This document shows positions 1-10,418 of a stretch of 64,000 nt of DNA, one piece after another. Numbering within the stretch: the stretch's first letter is position 1; every line of letters starts with the position of its first letter. Origin of the DNA: Larix kaempferi. Its lineage: Eukaryota; Streptophyta; Pinopsida; Pinales; Pinaceae. The stretch is from contig BSBM01000871.1 of the NCBI GenBank assembly GCA_027924585.1, forward strand, positions 248,001 through 312,000, written 5' to 3'. The notes under the pieces were generated by a model. That model was not told the origin of the DNA. It searched no databases and saw only the letters and a list, made by a program, of their open reading frames with translations. Position numbers and translations under genes: made by a program.

Positions 1-100
1 TTAGACAAAACCTATTTAACAATACAAATTACAAATTATACTTATTTAACATTACATTAAAAATTCAAAATTTTAATAATCATAACAAATATATTTAACT
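1..100. repeat. Left copy of a perfect 100-bp direct repeat
   Basis: Positions 1-100 match 14329-14428 without mismatch (compared by eye, offset 14328). The match stops at 100/14428, where the left copy runs into LINE-like sequence and the right copy continues into AT-rich DNA. The left end is the window edge, so the repeat may be longer upstream. The sequence is AT-rich and non-coding. The two copies bracket the LINE, so this may be part of a very long target-site duplication. A segmental duplication or an assembly artefact are alternatives. Confidence 0.9.
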
Positions 101-293
101 TGATAGTAATTTTGTGATGGTGATGGTGGATGCGAAGAGAAGGTTGGTCGGTGAGGAGGAAGGCTGCACGGTGACTTGAAGGTTTTTTTTGTTTTGGTAA
201 CAATGTGGGGTCTCTCTGGGACCTCCTTGGAAGGCGAGTCGGGAAGGACATGGGTACAGCCACTAATGGGTGACCCTAACCTCGGTGGGACAT
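101..293 (+). other. Putative LINE 5' untranslated region
   Basis: This stretch is GC-richer than the AT-rich DNA at 1-100 and leads directly into ORF1. It includes GATGGTGATGGTGGATG-like triplets and a T8 run near 183-190. No reading frame of note. It is assigned to the LINE by position only. Confidence 0.5.
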
Positions 294-1527
294 ATGGAAA
301 AAGACAAACAAGTAAACCAAGATACTACCCCTGGAATAGGGATTGGATTCAATAAGGCAGGCACCAGTACGGAGGTAACCTCAGAGCAAACAATGACAAA
401 ATCAAGAAAACCAGGGCAATATCTGCCCAAGACGCTCAAAATTCTGAAACTCCTGATAAAATTAGAGAGAATCGGAACTGATATTCAGCACATGAAAGAC
501 CATGTGCTCATTGGAAAATTTGTAGGGATCTGGCCAGCTAAGAAAGCTTTGGTTTGGTGGATCAATACAACTTGGAAGCCTCAGGGACACTACGATCTCC
601 AATTGGGAGCGAAAGGGTTCTTCACAAATTTTCTTCAATGTAGAGGACCGCACACGGATCTTTGACAGGATCGTATTTTTTCAATTTGGTGGGCCTGTAT
701 CTAAGGCCATGGAAAGAATAGTTCAACCCAGACAAAGAAAATTTAACAATTGCCTCGGTCTAGATAAGAATCTATTCTCTGCATTTGGAATACTGGAAAG
801 AAGAAATACTAACTGATATTGGCAATGAGCTGGGAGTATTTGTTAAAATATCTGAACAAACCAAGAAGATGAGGTACACATATTATGCCCATATATCTCT
901 GTATCTGGATATTTCCAAAGACTTGCCAGCAGGAATAGATCTTACCTAGGAGGATGAAGATTGGTTCCAGGCTATTGATTATGAACAGATCCCATTTCGA
1001 TGTAGGAGATGTCATGAACATGGGCACCTATTCAGGGATTTCCGATGAACAAGAAGCCAACAGGAAAAACTGAACCAGACGGCAAAGATAAAGAAGGATT
1101 CAAGAAAGTCATTAGCAAGAAAAGGCAAGCCAGGAAGGTCGGGGGACTGGAGATTCATAAGAAGACTATGACTCATAATAGATATGAGATCCTGCAATCA
1201 GTAGAGGGAGAAAAAGAAGATGAAGTGATTTCTACCAAGGAAAAGAACGATGAGACAAATAAAGAACAAAAAGAAGATCACAAGATCCAATCGGAGGAGA
1301 CTGAGGCTCAAGGTAATGTTGGATCCTTGCAAGAGGAAGGAAGAGACGAAATGGAACTGGAGGATCTAGATCTGGAAGGGCTAGAGGAGACATTCAAAGT
1401 GGAAAACCCCAGTCCCATAACACCTCACCAAGTCTCTCTCTTGGAGAAAGCGTTAATTAAGTCTAAAAATCGTAAATCCCTGGGGTACTTTCTGAATCTC
1501 TCAAAGAAAACGATGGGAAAAAGCTAA
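294..1527 (+). pseudogene. LINE ORF1 (gag-like, DUF4283 plus zinc knuckle), broken
   Basis: ORF1 of plant L1 elements encodes an RNA-binding nucleocapsid-like protein that packages the element RNA. The likely start is ATG 294-296. The first piece (frame 3, to 665) contains the DUF4283-like signature HVLIGKFVGIWPAKKALVWW followed by LGAKGFF. The reading then changes frame near 625 (FNVEDRTRIFDR is in frame 1) and again near 690 (LYLRPW, frame 2). In frame 2 there are TAG stops at 719, 761 and 947, the last two where family members have Trp. A CCHC-type knuckle begins with Cys 1001 and Cys 1010, with His 1025, but the last Cys is replaced by Phe (1040-1042), followed by TGA 1046. A lysine/glutamate-rich C-terminal tail continues in frame 1 (1045-1527). 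The domain order is typical. The decay and the missing Cys make a working product very unlikely. Confidence 0.85.
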
Positions 1528-1659
1528 CCAGGGGGGAGAAAAGAGGTAGATGAAGCAATATGCAGAGAATACAAATGATTGGGAGGAACCTGGTGGTATC
1601 AGGTCAATACCCAACCATTGATGCGGCTTTAGCACCATCCAATCCAAATCGGTTATAAT
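1528..1659 (+). other. Spacer between LINE ORF1 and ORF2
   Basis: 132 bp between the last ORF1 stop (1525-1527) and the ORF2 ATG at 1660. A short inter-ORF spacer is usual in plant L1 elements. No separate motif is recognised. Confidence 0.6.
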
Positions 1660-4600
1660 ATGCGGATTACATCTTGGAACATAAGAGGATGCAAGAACAT
1701 TCTAAAGATTCGACTCCTATGTCAGAAAATAAAGCTAGAGAAACCTGATATCATTTTTCTCCAAGAAACTAAGTGTTCGAAAATTGAACTCCAAGCTATA
1801 GGGCATAAAGTATGGAAACACTGCAATGTGGTCGCTATTGACACAGCCGGTGCGGCCGGTGGAGTAGGTATTCTGTGGAACCCTAAAGAAGTAAGTATGT
1901 CTGAATGGATGGCCTCAAATTTTATCTTATCACCTGCTTTTCATATTTTAGGGACCAAAGTCAGAGGCTTCATATCCAATGTTTATGGTCCTTTCTTGGT
2001 GATCCAAAAGAGCTCTTTCTTGAATTCCATAATGAATCTCAAAAAAGAAGTAGGAAACAGATCCTGGATAATAGGGGGAGATTTCAATCTTATCAGAAAC
2101 CTAGAAGAGAAACGTGGAGGTAAACGCTGTCTGCACCCCAGTAATGAGGAATTTTCAGAATTAATTGAAAATTTGTCAATGATTGATATCAAAACCTCAA
2201 ATGGCATGTACACATGGAATAATAGACGAGGAGGAGATAGAAGCATTGCTTACAGGTTAGATAGGTTTCTGATCTCTGAATCCATCATGTTGGGAGGTGG
2301 GGATCTGACTGCTACTGTGCTACCATCGGCAGGATCGAATCACTGGCCAATATGCCTAGAATGGCATAGGATAGGAGAAAACCTCAGACAGTTGTTCAGG
2401 TTTGAACAATTTTGGCTTCTGCACCCTGACTTCTCTGACCAATTGCGGCAGTGGTGGCAGACCTATGACCCGATTGCTGGAACCAAGATGTTTCAATTTC
2501 AGCAAAGACTAGAATACCTCAAAGGAAAAATTAAAAAATGGAATAAGGACATTTTTGGAAATATATTCCAGGGTAAAAAGCTCCTGGACCTTAAACTTCA
2601 AGCAGTTCAAAAGGAGGCTATGGAACAGGGGTACTATTTAGAGTTAAAAACTCAGGATCAAATTCTTCTGCAGGAACTCAATCTCAAAGACCATCAGGAA
2701 GAACTCCTTTGGAAGCAAAAATCCCGCAATCAATGGCTTAAAGAAGGTGAGCGCAATACCAAGTTCTTCCACAAGGCCACCATCCAACACCGCCATGGGA
2801 ACAAGGTGGTTAGACTCAAAAAGGAAGATGGAACCATAGTGGAAACTCAATCTGATCTAGAACAGACCCTAATAGATCATTTTGAAGACCTTCTAAATGA
2901 ACCTAATATCAACAGACAAGCTAAAAGAGAGAAAGTTCTAAGCCACATCCCAATTTTAGTAACGGAGGATCACAACAAACTCCTTATGGGGACCATAAGA
3001 ATGGAGGAACTAGATGAAGCCGTCAAGCAAATGGCGGATGACAAAGCCCCTGGCCCGGATGGTTTCACCACAAATTTTTTTCACACTTGTTGGGATTGGT
3101 TGAAGGATGAAGTGCTAGCATTGTAGAAGATTCCCGAAGTTAGAAAAATATTCTCAAAGCCTTGAATGCTACCTTTCTCACGTTCATCCCCAAGGAAACA
3201 AGAACGGAGCAGCCTGGAAAGTTCAGACCTATATCATTATGCAATGTAATCTACAAGATTATCTCTAAGGTAATTGCTAATCAGCGTCGACCTCTCCTTC
3301 CTTTAATCATTTCTCTTGAGCAGGATGGGTTTGTGGAAGGCCGTCAAATCACTGATGGAATTATTCAATTTCATGAAGCTATTCACTCTCTCAAAACAGA
3401 GAAAATCCCAGGTATGCTCCTAAAACTAGATTTATCAAAAGCCTATGACAAACTTAACTCGACGTTTTTAGCAGAAATGTTAAAAGCCTTTGGTTTTAGC
3501 ACATCATGGGCTGAATGGATTATGAGTTTGGTTTCTTCCCCTTTCATTTCTATACTGGTTAATGGCACCCCCTCACAACCTTTCCCTGCATCTCGAGGAA
3601 TTCGGCAGGGGGACCCACTATCCCCTTTCCTTTTCATTATTATGGCTGAAGGGCTAGGAAGAATGATTCGGGCAGCCTAGGTGAACAATGATATTTAGGA
3701 GCTAGAGCTGGGGGAAGGACTAATCCCTCAAACCCACCAGCAGTTTGTGGATGATACGATGATGATGGGACCTTCCTCAGTTCAGGAGGCCAGAAATATC
3801 AAGGAAATTCTCAACACTTTTCTCAAGGGAAGTGGTCTGGAAATCAATAAAGAAAAATCGAAGGTGTATTTTTTGAACACCCCCAGAATCCACCGTAGAA
3901 ATATCCTACGTATTCTGGAATTTTCTGAAGGACTACTTCCATCGAACTATCTAGGGGAACCTTTGTCTGAATCCATCACTCGTCAAATTTCCTGGAAAGA
4001 GCTCCTGGAAAAATTCAAATCAAAACTTGAATTATGGACATTCCGAGCCTTGAACTTCCCAAGTCGTCTCATTCTGGTCAAATCAGTGTTACAAGCCATG
4101 CCGGTCTATCTATTCTCAGTGTTTGCAGCACCCAAATCTATCCTAAAGAAAATCCAGAATCTGCAGAGGAACATTTTGTGGGGCGGTACCCTTGAACAGA
4201 GGAAATGGGCCTTGGTGAATTGGGAAACTCTCTGCACTTCGAAACGAGTGGGGGGTCTGGGCCTACGGGACCCGGTATACATTAACAAAGTATTAGGAGC
4301 CAAAATCTGGTGGCGTTGGATTACCCACAAGGAGGAACCCTGGGAGAAACTTTGGCACAAGAAGTATGCCCCTCGATGGCCTAAATAGGATCTAATCAGA
4401 TTCGGTGAAGATTAACCCGGTTCTACCATATGGCAGTTGGTCCAGGAAAACCAGGACCTACTAAAAAATCATAGCTTCTGCGAAGTTAGAGATGGGAACT
4501 CTGCATCTTTTCTGCATGATGCCTGGCAGCAAATCCCAAAACTTTCGGATGTGCATGACAGTCAGGATTTGATCCTATTCTTACGGAGTAGCCCTTGGGA

Positions 4601-6065
4601 TAAAGTCAAGGACTTTTGGGAAACAGGATAGGAGGAACAACGATTTAGACAATGGAAATCACTTCAATGGTGGAAAACCCTAATCCTTGATGAAAATATA
4701 GACAATTTCTATGAGGAAATCACCAAATGCCAAATACCCTGGGCCACGAGACCGGATAAAATCAGATGGGGCTACAGAAACTCGGGAAACTTCAATATTG
4801 TAGAAGCGGTTGGCTACCTGAATGCTCATGATAGGTTACCCAGGGAAGACAAGTGGAAGAAAGTCTGGGAGACGAACCACTGGCCCAAAATCGCCACTTT
4901 TAGTTGGCTTCTTATTCATAGAAGAATCTTGACTTGGGATAACCTTCTCAAAAAGGGTTTTTACGGTTCGTCCCGATGCATTATGTGTACCTTTGAGAAC
5001 AAAACCATTAACCATCTTCTGGACGAATGCTCGTTGGCCTCCTCACTCTGGAACAAGGGGGAAGAAAGATTCAGGAAAACGTCTAGAGTCCCCAGCCATC
5101 CGAACCTGATGCTAGCCAACTGGTAGACATCACCCTTCAAAAATGAATATCTTAACAGAATATGGGAAATGTTTCCTGGTTTCGTGGTTTGGGTGATATG
5201 GAAGGAAAGAAACTAAAGAATTTTTGAGGAAAAACAAAGCAGCCCAGAGACTATCTGGAAGACTCTCGAAAAGAACATCAAGGAAACTCTAAATTCCAAA
5301 ACCCCATCTCATGAAAATGGAAATACAGACCTGGTAGAAAGAGTAATTTTGAATGACTGGGGTATCTATAACATACCTAATGGTACCGCTGAAGTGTAGA
5401 AAAGCAAAGCAACTCCCTCCAGCCCGGACTTTTGGAAACCACCTCCAGAAAACACCTGCAAGCTTAACTTTGACGGAGCTGCAAAAGGAAACCCGGGACC
5501 GGCTGGATATGGTGGAGCCATTAAAGACGCCTAGGGCCTGGTGGTAGGTGTTTTTTGGGGAAACTTGAGGGAAACCACAAACAACGTAGCTGAAATTGAA
5601 GGCATGGTAAGCAGCATCAAATGGGCCATAGGCAATAGTTGGGTACCTCTTATGGTGGAGGGGGATTCCAACATCCTTATTTCCATTGCGAGCCGTATTC
5701 AAAGAGGTGCGGTGATATCAAAGGTTTCTCTAAATTGGAGATGGGAAGGCAGGTTGATGGAGATCCAAACTATACTCAGCAACTCTCCAGCTATCAACTT
5801 CATTTATGTCCGTCGCAAAGGAAATAAGCTAGCTGATGAATTGGATAACTTAGGGGTTAAGGTAAGTGCAACATTCAAAGTCGGCACCTTGCACGAGATG
5901 GATGATCACATGGCTTGTGATAGATGCAAATTGATCGCAACCGTTGATCTTAAATCTAAACATCATACCACCTGGCCGGAGTACCGTGAATCACATGGAC
6001 TCGGGTTTGCAAGGACAAATGTGGAAGGTAATCAAACGCATGTCACTCTCGAGTGTATATCCTGA
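1660..6065 (+). pseudogene. LINE ORF2 (endonuclease, reverse transcriptase, zf-RVT, RNase H), broken
   Basis: ORF2 nicks target DNA and copies the element RNA at the nick. The ATG at 1660 opens an AP-endonuclease-like domain with SWNIRG (Asn7), FLQETK (Glu36) and GGDFN (Asp141, Asn143). The usual SDH is SNH here: Asn227 (2338-2340) replaces the catalytic Asp before His228. The RT domain begins with DDKAPGPDGF. A frameshift near 3121 moves the reading to frame 3, which continues with FRPISLCNVIYK, motif A KLDLSKAYD (Asp at 3429 and 3447), RQGDPLSPFLF and the catalytic FVDD (Asp 3750, 3753). A zf-RVT domain lies near 4850-5070 (CIMC, then H-x3-C). RNase H starts at 5460 (NFDGAAKGNPGPAGYGG), with Glu in AEIEG and Asp in VEGDSN. 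Frame-3 stops lie at 3141, 3678, 3696, 4386, 4413, 4629, 5124, 5214, 5397 and 5532, with TGA at 6063. The gene is clearly dead. Confidence 0.93.
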
Positions 6066-6076
6066 TGCAACGTACC

Positions 6077-6081
6077 CAGCT
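6077..6081. repeat. Target-site duplication CAGCT, left copy
   Basis: CAGCT at 6077-6081 directly precedes TGTCATGTCTCC and is repeated at 10414-10418 just after GGGATGTTACA. A 5-bp duplication next to TG...CA ends is the signature of LTR-retrotransposon integration. Confidence 0.8.
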
Positions 6082-6414
6082 TGTCATGTCTCCATCTCTG
6101 GTAAAAGCTTTTAATTATTTAATTTTTGTCTATATGCATAACAACACTAATTAGAAGCCTGAACTACTTTCCCACAATGCAACCAAGAGTGGAAAAGGGC
6201 ATGGTGAACCACAAGGGGGAGAGTCTTAAAGTCGTAAACATCGCAGTGGCCCTTGGCTCTAATTTATCTTCCTAACGTGAGTTAAGCTAAGTTAGTCTAT
6301 GATCTAAGTCTTACACAATTACATCTAGTAATTAAAATATTATCTCTCTTAGGTGGATTTTAATTAAGCTTTATAATCATTCTAAGTGGATACATTTGGT
6401 TAAGTATTGTTGGG

Positions 6415-6417
<3 letters not shown>

Positions 6418-6449
<32 letters not shown>
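6418..6449. repeat. (TA)n microsatellite
   Basis: About 16 uninterrupted AT dinucleotides in the left part of the solo LTR. Confidence 0.95.
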
Positions 6450-6452
<3 letters not shown>

Positions 6453-6518
6453 TTTGGTTATGCATCTTATATGAGAGTATATATAACTATATATAAAAAT
6501 AAATGCATACTTTACTTT

Positions 6519-6520
<2 letters not shown>

Positions 6521-6552
<32 letters not shown>
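6521..6552. repeat. (TA)n microsatellite
   Basis: A second run of about 16 AT dinucleotides, roughly 100 bp from the first, in the solo LTR. Confidence 0.95.
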
Positions 6553-6555
<3 letters not shown>

Positions 6556-7203
6556 TTAGTGTCATTTTAGGATACAAATCCTTTAGACATGAACTAAAAC
6601 ATAATGTTAAAGCATAATGTTTTTATGTTTATTCATTTGATTATATAATGTAAAACATATTTTAATTTTAGGTTAAGCATTTTTATAAAAACATAGACGT
6701 TATATGTTTTTATATGGAAAATGGAGGAATATGGACACATATGCATGTTTTATTCTATGAGCAATTATATATATACACACACTGTTTTAAATTCAAATGT
6801 ATATAATACATTTGCTTTTTGTATGGGTGATACACGTAATGTGTATAGTGTTGGTAAAATGTTTTACATAAGTTTTTGTATAAGTTATTTAAATTATAAT
6901 TTGTATATGGTCTTGTAAGCCATATATCATTTATAAATTATGACAAGTACATTCTTGTTAAATGAAATGTATTTTCTTTATTATTTCCTTGGTATTTAAA
7001 ATTGGTTGGTTTGGTTTTCTTATGGAATAAAAAAATGTGATATATGAAACATATTTAATATATTATACTTTCTTTTTACCGAAGGCGGGGGCAAAAGAGT
7101 TTCTTTTGGCCTTCACGCAGAGGTTGGGGAATATACATATTGTTTTTTTGACCTAGTTTGGGGGTCTCTCTCACATTTTTTGGACCTCTGCATTGATCTG
7201 GAA

Positions 7204-7332
7204 GAGGAAAAACGCCTTCATGATCTGTGTGTTTCAGTGATGGGGCAAAAATGTTCTGTATGCTCTGTGTTTATCGGATGTTAGGAGGAAAAACGCCCTC
7301 ATGATCTGTGTGTTCCAGTGATGGGGCAAAAA
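7204..7332. repeat. 81-bp imperfect tandem duplication in the solo LTR
   Basis: A stretch starting GAGGAAAAACGCC at 7204 recurs at 7285 with few substitutions: CATGATCTGTGTGTT, then CAGTGATGGGGCAAAAA. The offset is 81 bp. It lies just upstream of the 71-bp array and shares its AAAACG-type ending. Confidence 0.9.
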
Positions 7333-7834
7333 CGTTTTTTGTATGCTCTGCATTCGTTTATCAGTTCTTAAAAACGTTTTTATGCACCCATTTAAATTTG
7401 CAAAACGTTTTAGTTTGAATGTGGCTGGAAATCGAGCTTGGGAAGCTCTGTATGCACATATTGTTTTGCAAAAACGTTTTAGTGTTATATGTCGGCTGGA
7501 AACTGAGCTTTGGAAGCTCTGTACGTATATATTGTTTTTCAAAAACGTTTTGGTGATATATATTGGCTGAAAACCGAGCTTGGGAAGCTCTGTATGTATA
7601 TATTGTTTTGCAAAAACGTTTTGGTGTTATATGTTGGTTGGAAACTGAGCTTTGGAAGATCTGTACATATATATTGTTTTTCAAAAACGTTTTGGTGTTA
7701 TATGTTGGCTGGAAACTGAGCTTTGGAAGATCTGTACATATATATTGTTTTTCAAAAACGTTTTGGTGATATATGTTGGCTGGAAACCGAGCGTGGGAAG
7801 CTCCGTATGCATGTACTGTTTTGCAAACAACATT
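7329..7834. repeat. 71-bp tandem array with AAAACGTTTT palindromes
   Basis: Units starting at GGCTGGAAA-type sequence occur at 7423, 7494, 7565, 7636, 7707 and 7778, an exact 71-bp period. Each unit holds GAGC-TTGGAAG-CTCTGTA and then the perfect 10-bp palindrome AAAACGTTTT. The palindrome lies at 7471, 7542, 7613, 7684 and 7755, with three more upstream at 7329, 7371 and 7402. Units alternate slightly (ACCGAGCTTGG versus ACTGAGCTTTGG), as if formed in more than one step. Overlapping ORFs of about 70-120 codons arise here from the lack of stops in the repeat and are not taken as genes. Confidence 0.93.
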
Positions 7835-7837
7835 TTT

Positions 7838-7967
7838 GGGGCATCTGGCATTGGCTCATGGGTTGATAAAAATGAATTTACATTCTCTGCTTGCTCACCG
7901 ATATGGGAAAAACGCCCTGGGCATCTGGCATTGGCTCATGGGTGGATTAAAATGAATTTACAGTTTC
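7838..7967. repeat. 80-bp imperfect tandem duplication
   Basis: GCATCTGGCATTGGCTCATG occurs at 7841 and again at 7921, each followed by a shared stretch ending AAAATGAATTTACA. The offset is 80 bp. It lies directly after the 71-bp array inside the solo LTR. Confidence 0.9.
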
Positions 7968-8326
7968 CTGGCACTTTGTTTGATGCTTGGTTTCTTTTCA
8001 AACGTTCTTTGAGCTAATGTATGTGAGAGCCACGGCCCTGTACTCTGTTTTGATGCCTTTCTTTCCTAAAACGAATGTGTGTAGCTCTGTTTATATTAAT
8101 TTGTAAAGTTTAGTTGAAATCGCAGGACTGGTTACTAGATTAAGGGAGAGGACAGCCAGAATGGCATTGATACCTGCCCTGCATTGTATGCTTTTTGTTT
8201 GGTGTGTATACATACATGGACCCAGCTGTAACCTCCGTGAAACCCCTAGGAGCAAGAGATAGTATTTTGGTTAATTGTATATGGTTTGCTTAAACATATG
8301 CGTTTAAATTGCTGAAGAAATTGCAT

Positions 8327-8450
8327 TATAGTATGCTTCATAAATAAATTATATAGTATGCTTCAAAAATAAATTTGTAAGCACCGAACTATATAGTATG
8401 CTCCAGAAATAAATTTGTAAGCACCGAACTATATAGTATGCTTCAGAATG
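8327..8450. repeat. 40-bp tandem repeat
   Basis: Units beginning ATATAGTATGCT at 8351, 8391 and 8431 (the last partial) have an exact 40-bp period, and a shortened copy starts near 8327. Each full unit ends AAATTTGTAAGCACCGAACT. Confidence 0.92.
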
Positions 8451-9197
8451 ATCTTAATGGCATAAGCTATGTTTCATACCTCATATGAAATTATTTTTGT
8501 GATATGTACATGTGCACACAATGGTCCTATTGAATGTAGATATTAGAAAAGGGATTACATTTTATATGTATATAGATATTGTGTAAAATGGGTAATCCTC
8601 ACATGTATTATATAATGGTTATATTTAACCCATGGTCATTTTCATATTTATATATAGTGTAAAAAGAATTATGCTATATGTGTGTGTTTTATGGAATGGT
8701 TAAACTTTATATATAGCGATATGTATTGAATATTGTACAACCATGGTTGTGCGGTGTATTTTTGCATGTATTGGGTATGTGCATATGGCTCATATATATA
8801 TATATATTGGTAACCATGGAGGTGGTGGTGGATATATGCTTTGCGTGTTCTTCATGTATGCATTGCATGCTTTAAAAAAATATATCCATAGATGCATTAT
8901 ACGTGGTATGCATCAATTTAATATACATTTATGATATTGATTGCAAATCCTTTTGATGTCAATGAATAGATTGTACACGCATTGGACCTATTTCATACAC
9001 ATATTCAAGATGTTGTATTACTTCTCGTCCATTAGTTGCATGTCGAATGCAAAGAATTGCATATCGAATGCTTTGGACAGGTTTATATACATATTCATGT
9101 TATTTGCATTACATGATGTCTGTTGATTGCATGATTGACCACTTGAGTGCATGTCGAATGCTTGGGTGGCTTGCCGAATGCACTTGTTATGTTATTT

Positions 9198-9540
9198 ATG
9201 GTACGACTACCGTGAACGGAAGTCAGTTAACCCCTTCCTATGCCGTGGGGCATAGACTATCAAGCCCGGAGTACAAACTTGGGCCCGCCGAGAACAACAC
9301 CAAGCTATGCACAAGGTTAGGACACAAGAAGTGTCTAGGTAGGAGTACTGCCCTTGGTTGCAGGAGTGCTGCATTAACCTCTAGAGTTATGTGTGGTTAG
9401 TTCTAGGGCGACAAAACTTGAGACTCTCTACCCTATTTGTGGGTCACCATGCTCAGCTCGGGGGTGGCCTTCGGACGGACTGAGTATATGCCATCGAATA
9501 GCCTACGGTTGGGTGGAGCGTTGCATTGCCCACATTATTT
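9198..9540. other. GC-richer block within the solo LTR
   Basis: About 340 bp of balanced composition inside otherwise AT-rich LTR DNA. It contains short phrases such as GGTCACCATGCTCAGCTCGG and GCCTTCGGACGG. It has no sustained reading frame. By position it could be a transcribed or structured LTR region. The role is unknown. Confidence 0.5.
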
Positions 9541-10413
9541 TCCCCTTATTATATGATTATGTTTTGTAATTTAATTTTGATGTATCTTGATTTTATGAAA
9601 AGATATCTAGAGTTTTTGGGTATTATGTTTTGTATTACTAATGAAACGTTATGAGTATGATGAGTACAGGAATAAGACGACAAAAGAATAAGCATCCCTC
9701 AGTTCTACTAAGGTGGTAAGAAAAGTATGCTTGTAATGTCATTGTACTCATTGATATATTTATGTTGTCTACATTTGATGGTGTCTTTAATTGTAGTCAA
9801 TTAATGCAAGTGAAGAATATTATCGTTTATGTAATGCTTCATGCATTTATATAAAGATGAAGATATTATGCCAATCCTAGGGAAGATAGTGTCATACCCA
9901 CACTCAGAGCTTTACCATTCTATGTCATTGATGTGAGAACATAGATTGGACAGTACATTTGATGGACAAGCATGTGATTGTGAATGCATAAAAGAATGAA
10001 TGAGCCTCTTGTGCATTATAATGAATGTTTAAAGTCTTATGTGGATTATGATTGTAACATGACCTTAGATCAGTTTGCATTGAAATGATATACATAAGGA
10101 TACATGTGAAAAGAACATGTTTGTATGCAATTGATGGTTGAATTAGTATTCATGTGGGGTAAGAGAAAGACTTGACATGTTTTCATTTTATTATGCACGT
10201 GCTTAATTGTGTCACCAGCATCTTAACAGAAGTATGACGTGCCACAACCATTAAATTGTCTTTAGCTAAGAGTCTCAATAATTAATTATTTTCTGCATAA
10301 ACAACTTTGTTAATTAATGATTTCTTTATAAGCATTTATTATTCCGCGTTTACAATTATTAACCATTAATGCTGATTTAAAAAAAAAAATTATGAAATTA
10401 TCGGGATGTTACA

Positions 10414-10418
10414 CAGCT
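10414..10418. repeat. Target-site duplication CAGCT, right copy
   Basis: Matches 6077-6081 and directly follows the TACA end of the inserted LTR. Confidence 0.8.

Larger units (their letters stand above)
6082..10413. mobile_element. Solo LTR of a large LTR retrotransposon (4332 bp), nested in the LINE
   Basis: The segment starts TGTCATGTCTCC and ends GGGATGTTACA, imperfect inverted ends of the TG...CA type, and is flanked by CAGCT on both sides. It splits the LINE between the RNase H region and the 3' region. It has no coding sequence of note, and the first few hundred bases are not repeated near the right end, so it is not a full element with two LTRs. A solo LTR left by recombination between LTRs is the best reading. 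Its size is large for an LTR but within the range of long plant elements. It is AT-rich with (TA)n runs and internal tandem repeats, plus one GC-richer block at about 9198-9540. Orientation was not established. The short ORFs inside follow repeat periods and are not real. Confidence 0.75.

Noticed and set aside
57-263. Minus-strand ORF at the LINE 5' end
   Set aside because: It spans the 100-bp AT-rich repeat and the LINE leader, which are different sequences, and encodes a low-complexity His run.
7234-8017. Overlapping ORFs of 70-120 codons on both strands
   Set aside because: They follow the 71-bp and 80-81-bp tandem repeats and occur on both strands at once, so they are by-products of the repeats.
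8743-9400. ORFs of 61-117 codons in the solo LTR
   Set aside because: No known motif, biased AT-rich or low-complexity translation, and located inside a non-coding LTR.
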